Assembly (NCBI RefSeq): GCF_905207245.1
Contig: NZ_CAJLKP010000006.1
Location: forward strand, 1-64,000
Source of the DNA: an uncultured Bacteroides sp.
GTDB taxonomy: Bacteria; Bacteroidota; Bacteroidia; Bacteroidales; Bacteroidaceae
Reading direction: 5' to 3'
Length of the DNA: 64,000 bases
Of the stretch, positions 36,766 through 45,791 are shown in pieces. The position numbers and the translations under genes were made by a program. Within the stretch, counting starts at the first letter, position 1; the number at the start of each line of letters is the position of its first letter. Under the pieces are notes generated by a model. It made no database searches. It was not told the DNA's origin and saw only the letters and a list, made by a program, of their open reading frames with translations.

Positions 36766-39700
36766 TTATAAGGTTATGTCGATACCAAGATTGAAACGAC
36801 GTACCGTTGGGTAGGCACCGTCCGAAGATCCTGTACCATAGTTGGCTTCACGGTCATCCGGCATGTCGGTCCACATGTAGAGATTATCGCCGTTCAGGTA
36901 AAGACGGCAGGAATTGATGCCCATTTTCTTCAGCCAATTGTTTTTAAATGTATAGGATACTTCAACATTCTTCAGACGAAGATAAGCACCATCATACCAG
37001 TAACGTGTTCCGGTAGCAGCTGCATCTACAGTAGTTCCCCAGCGTGGAGTAGGTAGGGTGGCATTACCTCCCGGTGTCCAATATGAACCTTCTGCATATG
37101 CTACGTGGGCTGTGGAACGGAATGTCGGGAAATTAACTTCACGGGTCACATTGGTTACGCCGTAGAACTGGGCGAAGCAACTGAATCCTTTCCATTCAAA
37201 ACCGAGAGAAGCATTGTAGGTATTCTGCGGTGTGCTGGCATACTGATAGGGAGCACGGTCATCATTGTCGACTATACCATCACCATTGAAGTCAATGATA
37301 TTGTAGTCACCCGGTAATTTCATATCGTTTCCGGTTGTCCAAGTACTACTACCTATCACATCATCCCAAGTGGCCAAATTGCCATGGTCTATGTATGAAT
37401 AGACTTGGTTGATGGTATGTCCGGCACCTTTCTGATAGGCAGGCAGCAAAGGGGCATCATCTCTGAACTTGATTTCATTGATGGCATGAGTCATACTGGT
37501 GTTTAACCAGGCACGCAAACCGTTGTTGAAGATATGGTTCAATCGTAATTCCAATTCATAACCGTGACTATTGACTTTACCTAAATTGGCCCGGGGAGCA
37601 GTTGTGCCGAAATAAGAAGGGATGGCACGGCTGTCACCGCTAACTATAATGTCTGTACGAGTATCATTGAACACATCTACTGAACCTGCTATCAGTCCAT
37701 TAAAGAAGGCATAATCTAAACCGATATTACGTTTCTCTACAGTTTCCCAAGAAACATTGGGGTTACCCAGTGAAGAGATTTTCCAATGGGTATAAGGAGA
37801 GTTGTCAGGATTGATGCTACCCATAACAGTATTACCACCATTACTCAACTGGTCTTTGTATAAGAAACGACCTGCTGTAAATCTCTGCCACGGGGCAACC
37901 ACAGCATCATCACCTACTCGTCCCCAAGAAGCGCGAAGTTTCAGCATATCGACAAATTTCAGTTTTTTCATGAACTTCTCTTCACTGAGCATCCAACCCA
38001 GTGAAAGGGAAGGGAAGAAGGCGAAACGATAATCAGGACCGAATTTCTCAGAACCGTTATAAGCGCCATTAGCCTCGAAGAAATAGCGCATGGCGTAGTT
38101 ATAGGTCAAACGGAATACCCAGTCTTCCCGATAAATAGGGAATACACTTCCCTGTGCTTCTTTCAATCGGCTGAAAAGACCAAGAGCGGTCACTTCATGT
38201 TTGCCAAAGGTACGGGCGTAGTCAAATTGCATAGAGTAGTAGAGCTTACGATAAGTGGCACCGATGTTTGCACTACCGGACTGCTGTAACCAGTATATAG
38301 GGTTGGTAACCTTATCAAGTCCGGTTCCTGTATCAGGATCAAATTTGTAGGAGATATTTCCTGTGTCGGGATCTACCCAGATGCGTTGTGCATCATTGAA
38401 TTGGTCACTGAGACCGCGTTTGTTCTCTGCAAAAGTGTAGTCCATGGAGAAGTTCGCCTTGAATTTCAGTCCCTTTGTCAGCATGGCTAAATCCTGCTCC
38501 AAAATGAAGTCCGTTGTCATTTTGGTGGTGGTACGTTTTTCTTTACCACCTACAGCCAGGAAGTAGGCCGAGTTGGGCACATCGGCATCGCGTGGGGCAT
38601 ACCAACCCCACATGCCATTGGAATAGACGGGACGCATGGCGTCTGGAGCTGACTTGTAGGCCGAGTTCCAGAAACCGGTGTCGTTATCATTCATATCCCA
38701 AGGCAACTGACGTTGTGCATTCGAACCGAATAAGTTAGTAGAGAATTTGGTAGTCTTAGTCAAATGGAAATCCAGGTTACTGCGTACATTGATGCGATTA
38801 TAGCCAAAGCCGGAGTTGTAACCACGTCCGTTTTCGAAGCTTTTGAACAAGTCTCCTTCGTTCACGAAATCCACAGCTGCAAAGTAATTCACTACTTTTG
38901 TACCGCCCGATACGTTGACACTGGTATTGTAGGACATGGCTGCTTTCTTGAAGAGCTCCTTCTCCCAATCTACGTTGGGATAGCGATCCCACTCTTCAGC
39001 GTTGGCCGGATGACGATACTTGTCAATGATGGCTGCCGGTGTATAGTTGGCCCATCCGGCAGGATTGAGAGCAGCTTCGCGCTCAATAGAATTATTCATT
39101 AGATAAAACGTATCGTAAGCGTCATATTTTTCAGGGAGCTTCGATACTACTTTAGCCGTCATATTAGCCTTGATCTGTACGTTGGCTTTTCCTTCCTTAC
39201 CGCGTTTGGTAGTAATCAGGATTACACCATTGGCACCCTTCACACCATAAACAGCAGTGGCTGATGCATCTTTCAATACCGAAATGTTTTCCACGGAGGA
39301 GATGTCTACCGAATTCATTTCACGTTCAATACCGTCTACCAGCACCAAAGGTTCGCTATTGTTCCATGAACTTTGCGTGCGGATAATAATTTTCGGGTCT
39401 TCCGCACCGGGCATACCGGTAGAGCTGGAAGTGATGACACCTGGAAGATTACCAGTTAAGGCAGCTCCCAAATTACTTACTCCGGAGCGTTCAAGCGTCT
39501 TTCCGGAAGTTTGTGTGATGGCTCCCACCACTGATGCCTTTTTCTGTTGTCCATAACCTACTACGACTACTTCATCCAATAGCTGTGTGTCATCTTTCAG
39601 AATCACTTTGATTATTCCTCTCGAAGCCTTCACTTCCTGTGGCTCCATACCTACAAACGAAACGACAAGAACAGATTTCTCATTGGGCACGGTCAACACA

Positions 39701-39909
39701 AAATTACCGTCTATATCTGAGATCGTACCTATTGAATTATTACCTTTTACAACTACCGAGGCTCCAATAATAGTCTCTCCATTGTCGTCTACAACTGTTC
39801 CTTTCACTGTTATTCCTTGTTGTGCCGAAGCTGTCAGGCAGCTGAAAAGCATCAAAAGAAACAAGTAAGGAATCCTTTGAATTTTCTTTGTTACATTTTT
39901 CATTACCAT
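36766..39909 (-). CDS. SusC-family TonB-dependent transporter 1
   Basis: TonB-dependent transporter of 1047 residues and first gene of the PUL operon. The order is signal peptide (ends SAQQ), CarboxypepD_reg-like domain (about 30-112, VKGTVVDDNGETIIGASV), plug (DEVVVVGYGQQKK and LVLVDGIEREMNSVD), then a 22-stranded barrel ending in NLGIDITL. Two in-frame ATG codons (39909 and 39903) are possible starts. With SusD1 it forms the outer-membrane importer for the oligosaccharides released at the surface. Expression is expected to depend on the HTCS encoded upstream, through the 21-bp repeats at 40097-40152. Confidence 0.94.
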   Translation of the reverse strand: MVMKNVTKKIQRIPYLFLLMLFSCLTASAQQGITVKGTVVDDNGETIIGASVVVKGNNSIGTISDIDGNFVLTVPNEKSVLVVSFVGMEPQEVKASRGIIKVILKDDTQLLDEVVVVGYGQQKKASVVGAITQTSGKTLERSGVSNLGAALTGNLPGVITSSSTGMPGAEDPKIIIRTQSSWNNSEPLVLVDGIEREMNSVDISSVENISVLKDASATAVYGVKGANGVILITTKRGKEGKANVQIKANMTAKVVSKLPEKYDAYDTFYLMNNSIEREAALNPAGWANYTPAAIIDKYRHPANAEEWDRYPNVDWEKELFKKAAMSYNTSVNVSGGTKVVNYFAAVDFVNEGDLFKSFENGRGYNSGFGYNRINVRSNLDFHLTKTTKFSTNLFGSNAQRQLPWDMNDNDTGFWNSAYKSAPDAMRPVYSNGMWGWYAPRDADVPNSAYFLAVGGKEKRTTTKMTTDFILEQDLAMLTKGLKFKANFSMDYTFAENKRGLSDQFNDAQRIWVDPDTGNISYKFDPDTGTGLDKVTNPIYWLQQSGSANIGATYRKLYYSMQFDYARTFGKHEVTALGLFSRLKEAQGSVFPIYREDWVFRLTYNYAMRYFFEANGAYNGSEKFGPDYRFAFFPSLSLGWMLSEEKFMKKLKFVDMLKLRASWGRVGDDAVVAPWQRFTAGRFLYKDQLSNGGNTVMGSINPDNSPYTHWKISSLGNPNVSWETVEKRNIGLDYAFFNGLIAGSVDVFNDTRTDIIVSGDSRAIPSYFGTTAPRANLGKVNSHGYELELRLNHIFNNGLRAWLNTSMTHAINEIKFRDDAPLLPAYQKGAGHTINQVYSYIDHGNLATWDDVIGSSTWTTGNDMKLPGDYNIIDFNGDGIVDNDDRAPYQYASTPQNTYNASLGFEWKGFSCFAQFYGVTNVTREVNFPTFRSTAHVAYAEGSYWTPGGNATLPTPRWGTTVDAAATGTRYWYDGAYLRLKNVEVSYTFKNNWLKKMGINSCRLYLNGDNLYMWTDMPDDREANYGTGSSDGAYPTVRRFNLGIDITL

Positions 39910-40044
39910 TAGTTTAAGATAGTTAATAACTATATTTTCTCTGATGTCATAAAGTGAGGTTAACCATCGTCATACATGCTTTCCATAACTTTGTTAGTTT
40001 TTAAGATTAATAAATAAATGATAGAGAACTTTTGTTCTCGGAGA

Positions 40045-40052
40045 CAAATGTA
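40045..40052 (-). promoter_or_regulatory. -7 box of the PUL operon promoter
   Basis: TACATTTG on the minus strand matches TAnnTTTG. No TTTG element is present 19-21 bp upstream, as expected for an activator-dependent promoter. The implied 5' leader is about 130 bases and contains a small hairpin (GAGAAC-TTTT-GTTCTC, 40024-40039), which would lie at or just after the transcript start. Confidence 0.55.
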
Positions 40053-40096
40053 GAAAGTATAGTAATGACAGCTAATATGTTGCTATTGCAGAAAGA

Positions 40097-40152
40097 TTAA
40101 CTGATGTTGCATCCTGTATTAAAAGTGTAACATGGATTTTAATTGATGTAAC
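40097..40152 (-). promoter_or_regulatory. Candidate HTCS operator: 21-bp-phased direct repeats
   Basis: Read on the plus strand, TTAACTGATGTTGC (40097-40110), ATTAAAAGTGTAAC (40118-40131) and TTAATTGATGTAAC (40139-40152) are direct repeats with an exact 21-bp period. A weaker fourth copy ends at 40089. The array starts about 25-45 bp upstream of the susC1 -7 box, where an activator would contact RNA polymerase. The rest of the 397-bp gap (40153-40306, and the leader 39910-40044) shows no gene and no other strong signal. Confidence 0.6.
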
Positions 40153-40306
40153 ACAGTTGTTTTTGAAGAGATATAATGTGGATGGAAGTGCCTGTAATGT
40201 TGTTATTTGGCAACGATATGGAATTTGAAAACTGTGCCTAAGGCTATATTTTTGAGATCGGCCTTAGGCTTTAAAACGGACCATTTGCCCGGATGATAGA
40301 AAAGGA

Positions 40307-43300
40307 TCAATTTGCTTTATCTTGTCCTGTATGTTGTTCCATATATTCAGATGGGGATACACCATACATTTCGCGGAATGCCGTAGCAAAATAAGTAGGA
40401 TGTGTAAATCCGGTTAATGTCGCCACTTCTGTTATGCTATGTCGTTTTTCTGCCAGCAAAGAGGCTGCTTGTTTCAAGCGTACGTTACGGATGAGGTGTT
40501 GAGTGGTTTGGTTCGTCAATTCTTTAAGTTTACGGTGTAAATGAACACGGCTGATACCGACTTCCGAACTAATCATTTCTACTGTTAATGTCGGGTTACC
40601 AAGATTTTCATTAATAACACGCATAACGCGTTCCATTAGCCGGTCATCGGGAGACTTCACTTCAGGGGTGGATATTTGCTCTTCCTGATTCTGACGACCA
40701 CTGAAGGTGTTGCGCAGTTGTTCCCGTCTACGGATAAGGCTTAGAACGGTTTTTCTCAATAATTCAATACTGAACGGTTTCATCAGGTAAGCATCGGCAC
40801 CTGTTTCCAATCCTTCCAGATTATCTTCTTCACGGGTACGGGCAGTGAGCAGAATAATGGGTAGATAGTTGATATTAACATTCTGACGTATCTTACGGCA
40901 TAATGTCAAACCGTCCATTTCCGGCATCATCACATCACTGATTATGAGATCAGGTGTCTGTTTTAATATTGCTGCTAGTGCTTCTTTGCCATTGTTGCAT
41001 TCGGTCATATAAAAGTCATTGCTCAATTCACGGCAGATATAGCGGCGGATTTCTTCATCGTCTTCTACTACAAGTACATGTCGGCGACTACGGGCGCGCA
41101 CTTTACCATCGGTCTCCTCCTCATCAACGTATGTCGAAGAAGGAGCAGTCGGCATATAGTTACTTTCAGCATGTTCTGCTGTAATGTTAGTTATTGTATC
41201 TTCTTCTATTTCTTCTTTTTTCAAATGGGCGTGTCCCAACGGTAACCGTATTATAAACCGGGAACCAGTTTGTCCCTCTCCATTATCTTCTACGCGGATG
41301 TTTCCATAATGCAGTTCAACCAAGGATCGTGTCAGATGCAGTCCGATGCCTGTTCCGATATTTGAATTATTGGAACTGTTTCGTATTTGATAGAAGCGTT
41401 CGAATATATGTTCGCGTTCTGCAGGATCAATGCCGATGCCGTTATCTGCTACTGTCAGTTCAATATAGTGTCGTAAAGGTGCATTTGCCTGTAGGGTGTC
41501 ATCTTCCCCTGTGTTGATGCTGACTTCCACTTGTCCGTTTTCAGGAGTGAATTTGCAAGCATTGGAAAGTAGATTTAAGATGATTTTATCAAAGTTCTTG
41601 ATATCTATCCACAAATCTATTTCAGGATTGGATGTTTGGAAGTTCAGTTTAAGTTTCTTAGCTTTTATCTGCTGGTCAAAAGTAACCAGGATATCTTGGA
41701 TAAAGCTCACAATTTCTGTTTTCCTGAATATGAGTGACATTTGCCCTTTGTCTATTTTTCGGATATCCATTAGCTGGTTTACCAGTTGCAGGATACGTTC
41801 TGCATTCCGTTGGATAGTGGCATAGAGTTTTCTGCATTCTGTGTCTTTATCTTTAGCCATCAACTGTTGCAGAGGACTGATGATAAGAGACATCGGTGTT
41901 CGTATTTCATGTGAAATATTGATGAAGAATTGTAGCTTGGCTTCGTTTATCTGTTCAGCATGAATGTGCTGTAACATCTGCTGACGTATCTGGTATCGAT
42001 GACGTATCTGCATGATGATAAAGCCGATTATTCCTAGTAATAATATTGTATATATTAATTTAGCCCAACCAGATACCCACCATGCCGGATCTATCTGGAT
42101 GGTGATTTCTTTTTCTTCTGAGTAGACTGTGTAGTTTTTAGCTTTCATTCTGAAATGGTAGGTTCCCGGAGCCAGATCACTAAATGAAACTCTGTTGATC
42201 CCTGGCGATAGTGCAGTCCAAGTGGCTCCATTTATGGAATATAGATATGTGATGCGTTCGGGATTATAGAACTCCATAGCTGAAAACTCTATGCTGAATG
42301 AATTGTCTTTATAGCATAAACGGAACTGTTTTGCATCTTGCAAACTTGTATTAATAATCGGGTGTCTGCCGGATTTTGTACCTTTTTTAATGGCTTTGTT
42401 ATGAATATAGAAGTCTGCGATTCTCACTTCCGGCTTTTTAACTTCCATGGTGATTTTCGATGGCTGGAAAAAAGTGATGCCGTTAATACCACCAAAAATA
42501 AGGTATCCATCTTCATCAGTGCAGGCAGCATTTTTACTAAATTCGTTTCCTTGTAATCCGTTTCCAGCATAGTAATTGATGAAATTGTTTGTTCGTAGAT
42601 TCAGATTGGTAATACCATAGTTGGTACTAATCCATAATCCGTTTTCATTGTTACCTTGTATGGCGCAAATCGTATTATTGGGTAATCCGTCATGGGTAGT
42701 ATAAGTTTTAGAAGCACCATTTTGGCTGTCAATATGGAGGAGTCCTTTGGTGGTTCCTGCCCAGATATCTCCTTTTTCGTCTTCAAAAAGCGTTTGAATA
42801 ATGCTCCCTGGGAATAACCTGTTTTTGCCATAGGTTGATATGAAACTCATTGTTTTTGTATCCAGGCAACCCAGACCATCGTATGTTCCAATATATAATT
42901 TATGGTCTCGGGTATAGAGTAGTGAGGCTATCCATCCATTATGAAGCACATTGTAGTTTTCCTGATATTCTTTACCATTTTCAAAAGACCCGCATCTGTT
43001 AATGTTTCCTGTCTTTAGGTCCATATAGAAGAGACCTCCTCCCATAGCTGCTATCCATAGGCGTTCTCCGTCTTTGTCAGAAGTCAGGCATGAGATATTC
43101 CTGACGTCGTTTTGATTCCGGTCTTGTAGTTTGTAATAGCGGCATGTACCGGTTTTCGGGTTCATTTCAGCTAATCCTTCTAATGGAGAGGCCAGCCATA
43201 TGCGTCCGTCTGGTGTCTGATGGATACTAACAATAGTGGAAGGGACGGATTGCCCGTTATCTTTGTGCTCGAAATGCACTGTTGGTCTGTTCTTGCCTTT

Positions 43301-44419
43301 TATTCCGTAAATACCATCATTGGCAGTTCCAAGCCATAAAGTCCCTTCATTATCTTTACAGATTGATTTTATGCTGTTTGAACCTATCCGGTTTGTTGCT
43401 ACTGATTTATGACCCATGTATTTGAATTGGTTGGTGGTGGCAGGAAGTAACATAACTCCCTTTGTGTTGATACCTAACCACAAATTATCTGCCTTATCCT
43501 TCATGATTGCATATACATCGGCTTTATTGAAGTCGAAAGTAGTGAAGCTAAATTCGCTTTCTTTTATTTGTTGTGTATGTGTGTCATATACTTTTATTCC
43601 ATAACCAATAGTTCCTATATATATTTTTCCTTTTCCGGCAGCATGTAGGGTGTTAATAGGGAGGCGGGGAAGTATGGGACAGGGAATGGAATCGAAAGTA
43701 TCTTTTTGGGGATTATAAATGAACATTCCTTTACTAATACTGCTGGCATAAATATGTCCTTTCTCGTCTTCGCATATATTGGTTACGATATTCCAGGCAT
43801 TTTCCTTTCCGGTGAAGTAGTGGTGTGTTTTTCCTGAAGTATCAATGCAATATACACCTTTTCCTTCTGTAGAAATCCAAAGGTTTTCGGCTTGGTCTTC
43901 AAATATGTATTTGATAAAAAAACTGGGTACAAGTTGGGTTTCCGTGATGACAGGTTCCGGTCCGTCTAAACGTAACGAATAAATGCCATGTCCTGCCGTA
44001 CCAATTAGCAGGTCTCCATTTTTCCGTTCCAGTATCATGGAGATGTGTGCATTCATGTTTGTCCCTGTCTGGTATAAGATGGGTATTTCCTTAAAAAGTT
44101 CGGTTGCCGGATCATATAATTGTAATCCACGTTGTGTTCCTATTAGGAAATTTCCTTTACTATCTTCAAAAATGGCTCGTACATTATTATCTACCAGAGA
44201 GCACTCTTTTCCTTCTTCATGTTTATAGGCGCTGAATTTAGCACCGTCATAACGGTTCAGTCCATCTTCGGTAGCTATCCATATGACTCCATTTTTAGCT
44301 TGATATATCTGATTGATATTGCTGTTTGATAATTCACGGTCTACTGTGAATAGTTTTTCAGACTGTGCATATCCACATATTGCAAAGAAGAGAAATAAAA
44401 AAGATAGTAGTGTTTTCAT
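40307..44419 (-). CDS. Hybrid two-component system regulator (HTCS) of the PUL
   Basis: Single-chain sensor and regulator of 1370 residues. It has a signal peptide, a periplasmic two-component-regulator beta-propeller (repeats of the type GxIWxAT/ExGL, about 25-690) and a Y_Y_Y domain (about 700-780). A membrane segment (about 786-806) follows. The kinase has the phospho-accepting His837 in SHEIRTPM and an HATPase (NLLSNACKFTPENG). The receiver has Asp1162 in ISDVMMPEMDG, and a C-terminal AraC-type helix-turn-helix comes last. It senses an oligosaccharide in the periplasm and activates the operon. Its stop codon lies 397 bp from susC1 on the same strand. Confidence 0.96.
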   Translation of the reverse strand: MKTLLSFLFLFFAICGYAQSEKLFTVDRELSNSNINQIYQAKNGVIWIATEDGLNRYDGAKFSAYKHEEGKECSLVDNNVRAIFEDSKGNFLIGTQRGLQLYDPATELFKEIPILYQTGTNMNAHISMILERKNGDLLIGTAGHGIYSLRLDGPEPVITETQLVPSFFIKYIFEDQAENLWISTEGKGVYCIDTSGKTHHYFTGKENAWNIVTNICEDEKGHIYASSISKGMFIYNPQKDTFDSIPCPILPRLPINTLHAAGKGKIYIGTIGYGIKVYDTHTQQIKESEFSFTTFDFNKADVYAIMKDKADNLWLGINTKGVMLLPATTNQFKYMGHKSVATNRIGSNSIKSICKDNEGTLWLGTANDGIYGIKGKNRPTVHFEHKDNGQSVPSTIVSIHQTPDGRIWLASPLEGLAEMNPKTGTCRYYKLQDRNQNDVRNISCLTSDKDGERLWIAAMGGGLFYMDLKTGNINRCGSFENGKEYQENYNVLHNGWIASLLYTRDHKLYIGTYDGLGCLDTKTMSFISTYGKNRLFPGSIIQTLFEDEKGDIWAGTTKGLLHIDSQNGASKTYTTHDGLPNNTICAIQGNNENGLWISTNYGITNLNLRTNNFINYYAGNGLQGNEFSKNAACTDEDGYLIFGGINGITFFQPSKITMEVKKPEVRIADFYIHNKAIKKGTKSGRHPIINTSLQDAKQFRLCYKDNSFSIEFSAMEFYNPERITYLYSINGATWTALSPGINRVSFSDLAPGTYHFRMKAKNYTVYSEEKEITIQIDPAWWVSGWAKLIYTILLLGIIGFIIMQIRHRYQIRQQMLQHIHAEQINEAKLQFFINISHEIRTPMSLIISPLQQLMAKDKDTECRKLYATIQRNAERILQLVNQLMDIRKIDKGQMSLIFRKTEIVSFIQDILVTFDQQIKAKKLKLNFQTSNPEIDLWIDIKNFDKIILNLLSNACKFTPENGQVEVSINTGEDDTLQANAPLRHYIELTVADNGIGIDPAEREHIFERFYQIRNSSNNSNIGTGIGLHLTRSLVELHYGNIRVEDNGEGQTGSRFIIRLPLGHAHLKKEEIEEDTITNITAEHAESNYMPTAPSSTYVDEEETDGKVRARSRRHVLVVEDDEEIRRYICRELSNDFYMTECNNGKEALAAILKQTPDLIISDVMMPEMDGLTLCRKIRQNVNINYLPIILLTARTREEDNLEGLETGADAYLMKPFSIELLRKTVLSLIRRREQLRNTFSGRQNQEEQISTPEVKSPDDRLMERVMRVINENLGNPTLTVEMISSEVGISRVHLHRKLKELTNQTTQHLIRNVRLKQAASLLAEKRHSITEVATLTGFTHPTYFATAFREMYGVSPSEYMEQHTGQDKAN

Positions 44420-44516
44420 GACTCTATTAGGTTAACGATTACAATGCAAAAATAGCTGAAAAAAGTAATACGTTCCTAAGAATATCTAAAGAAAAGCGTC
44501 TCTTTTACTGTATCTA

Positions 44517-44553
44517 GGTACATGTGTAACATTAGATAATTGATATGTTACAC
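44517..44553. promoter_or_regulatory. Inverted repeat upstream of the HTCS gene, related to the susC1 operator
   Basis: GTGTAACAT (44524-44532) faces ATGTTACAC (44545-44553) across 12 bp, about 105 bp upstream of the HTCS start. The same nonamer GTGTAACAT occurs at 40125-40133 in the susC1 operator. The GTAAC and GTTAC ends are 21 bp apart, the same phasing. This suggests autoregulation. Confidence 0.45.
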
Positions 44554-44584
44554 TTCATTCATATGTGGTGAAAGGGAAATAAAA

Positions 44585-44612
44585 AAGGTTGTCGGAATTT
44601 TCCGACAACCTT
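44585..44612 (-). terminator. Rho-independent terminator after the rubrerythrin gene
   Basis: AAGGTTGTCGGAA (44585-44597) pairs perfectly with TTCCGACAACCTT (44600-44612). On the minus strand it is followed by TTTTTTATTT. It ends the Fur/rubrerythrin transcript. Confidence 0.92.
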
Positions 44613-44640
44613 CTCCTTTTTATATATATTATTAAAAGGA

Positions 44641-45198
44641 TTATTTCTTGAAGTAACGGTTATACAGACCTTCGAAGCCTTTACCGTGACGAGCTTCGTC
44701 TTTAGCCATTTCGTGAACAGTATCATGGATAGCGTCCAGATTCAGAGCTTTTGCACGGGTAGCGATGCGTTTTTTGTCTTCGCAAGCACCTGATTCAGCA
44801 TTCATTCTCTTTTCGAGGTTAGTCTTTGTATCCCATACGCAGTCACCCAACAGTTCAGCGAACTTAGAAGCATGTTCTGCTTCTTCCCAAGCATAACGCT
44901 TGAAAGCTTCTGCTACTTCGGGATAACCTTCGCGATCAGCCTGACGGCTCATTGCCAAGTACATACCTACTTCTGTACATTCGCCCATGAAGTGGTTGTT
45001 CAGGTCTTTAATCATTTCATCATCACAACCTTTAGCTACACCGATAACGTGTTCGTCAGCAAAAGTAAGAGGACCATCTTCCGTAGCTTCTACTACTTCT
45101 ACGAATTTGCTTGCAGGAGCTTTACACAACGGGCATTTCTCAGGAGCGGCATCACCTTCATATACGTAACCGCATACAGTACATCTAAATTTTTTCAT
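44641..45198 (-). CDS. Reverse rubrerythrin (NADH-dependent peroxidase type)
   Basis: Non-haem di-iron peroxidase of 185 residues that removes hydrogen peroxide in the cytoplasm of anaerobes. The rubredoxin domain comes first (Cys6, Cys9, Cys22, Cys25 in CTVCGYVYEG...CPLC), followed by the four-helix ferritin-like domain with carboxylate/His iron ligands (GECTEVG, WEEAEHASKF, DEARHGKG). This order is the reverse of classical rubrerythrin, as in clostridial revRbr. It lies downstream of a Fur-family regulator gene with a 50-bp gap, which fits peroxide-stress control. Confidence 0.92.
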   Translation of the reverse strand: MKKFRCTVCGYVYEGDAAPEKCPLCKAPASKFVEVVEATEDGPLTFADEHVIGVAKGCDDEMIKDLNNHFMGECTEVGMYLAMSRQADREGYPEVAEAFKRYAWEEAEHASKFAELLGDCVWDTKTNLEKRMNAESGACEDKKRIATRAKALNLDAIHDTVHEMAKDEARHGKGFEGLYNRYFKK

Positions 45199-45248
45199 TT
45201 TTTTTTCTGATTTAATTGAATTAGTTATTCGTTCGTTATAATAAAACG

Positions 45249-45659
45249 TTAGTCTTCTTTACATTGTTTACAAATACCTTTGTAATAATAGTGGATTTCC
45301 TGCACTTCGTGTCCGTCCATATCCGTGTCAACCACTTTTTTAACCGCATCGTCGCACGGTAAGTCATAAATTCTTCCACAACGTTTGCAAAGGAAATGTG
45401 CGTGTGGAGTGGTGTCGGCGTCATAGCATGTGTTACGCTCGTCGATTGTCAGGGTCTGTGCAGCTCCTTGCTCACTCAAAATCTTTAGTGTGTTGTAGAC
45501 TGTGGTTTTTGAGAGAGTAGGGATAGTAGGAGACAACGCTGTGTAAATCTCATCTACCGTCGGGTGCGTGCGATGCTCCATGAGGTATTTCATGATAGCT
45601 ATGCGCTGCACTGAAGGTTTAATGCTATGGCCTTGCAATCGTTCTACTACTACTTCCAT
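45249..45659 (-). CDS. Fur-family regulator, probably PerR-like
   Basis: Fur-family repressor of 136 residues. The winged-helix half (about 10-85, with HPTVDEIYTALSPTIPTLSKTTVYNTLKIL) and the dimerisation half are present. The latter has a metal-binding HAHF segment, FLCKRCGRIYD, and a C-terminal CKQC giving the two-CxxC structural zinc site. The partner gene downstream is reverse rubrerythrin, so peroxide sensing (PerR) is more likely than iron or zinc control. A palindromic box lies in its leader at 45678-45690. Confidence 0.87.
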   Translation of the reverse strand: MEVVVERLQGHSIKPSVQRIAIMKYLMEHRTHPTVDEIYTALSPTIPTLSKTTVYNTLKILSEQGAAQTLTIDERNTCYDADTTPHAHFLCKRCGRIYDLPCDDAVKKVVDTDMDGHEVQEIHYYYKGICKQCKED

Positions 45660-45677
45660 ATTCTTTTAGTTCAAACT

Positions 45678-45690
45678 TGTAATAATTACA
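45678..45690. promoter_or_regulatory. Candidate PerR/Fur box
   Basis: TGTAATAATTACA is a perfect 6-1-6 palindrome close to the PerR-box core (TTATAATnATTATAA type). It lies just downstream of the predicted transcript start and 19 bp before the regulator's ATG, a position suited to autorepression. Confidence 0.55.
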
Positions 45691-45705
45691 TTTTTATTTC
45701 GCTTG

Positions 45706-45736
45706 CAAAGATAAAGACTTCTCTGATTTCTCCAAA
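45706..45736 (-). promoter_or_regulatory. Promoter of the Fur/PerR-rubrerythrin operon
   Basis: On the minus strand TTTG (45733-45736), a 19-bp spacer and TATCTTTG (45706-45713) give a full match to the Bacteroides promoter consensus. The expected transcript start is near 45699. Confidence 0.75.
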
Positions 45737-45791
45737 AGATTTTCCATCTTTTTTTGGGTGATTACGCTATAAAATGTAAATTTCTTCTCTT

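Noticed and set aside
40307..44419. Frameshift or fusion in the 1370-residue regulator
   Set aside because: Sensor, kinase, receiver and AraC domains in one chain are the normal HTCS architecture in Bacteroides.
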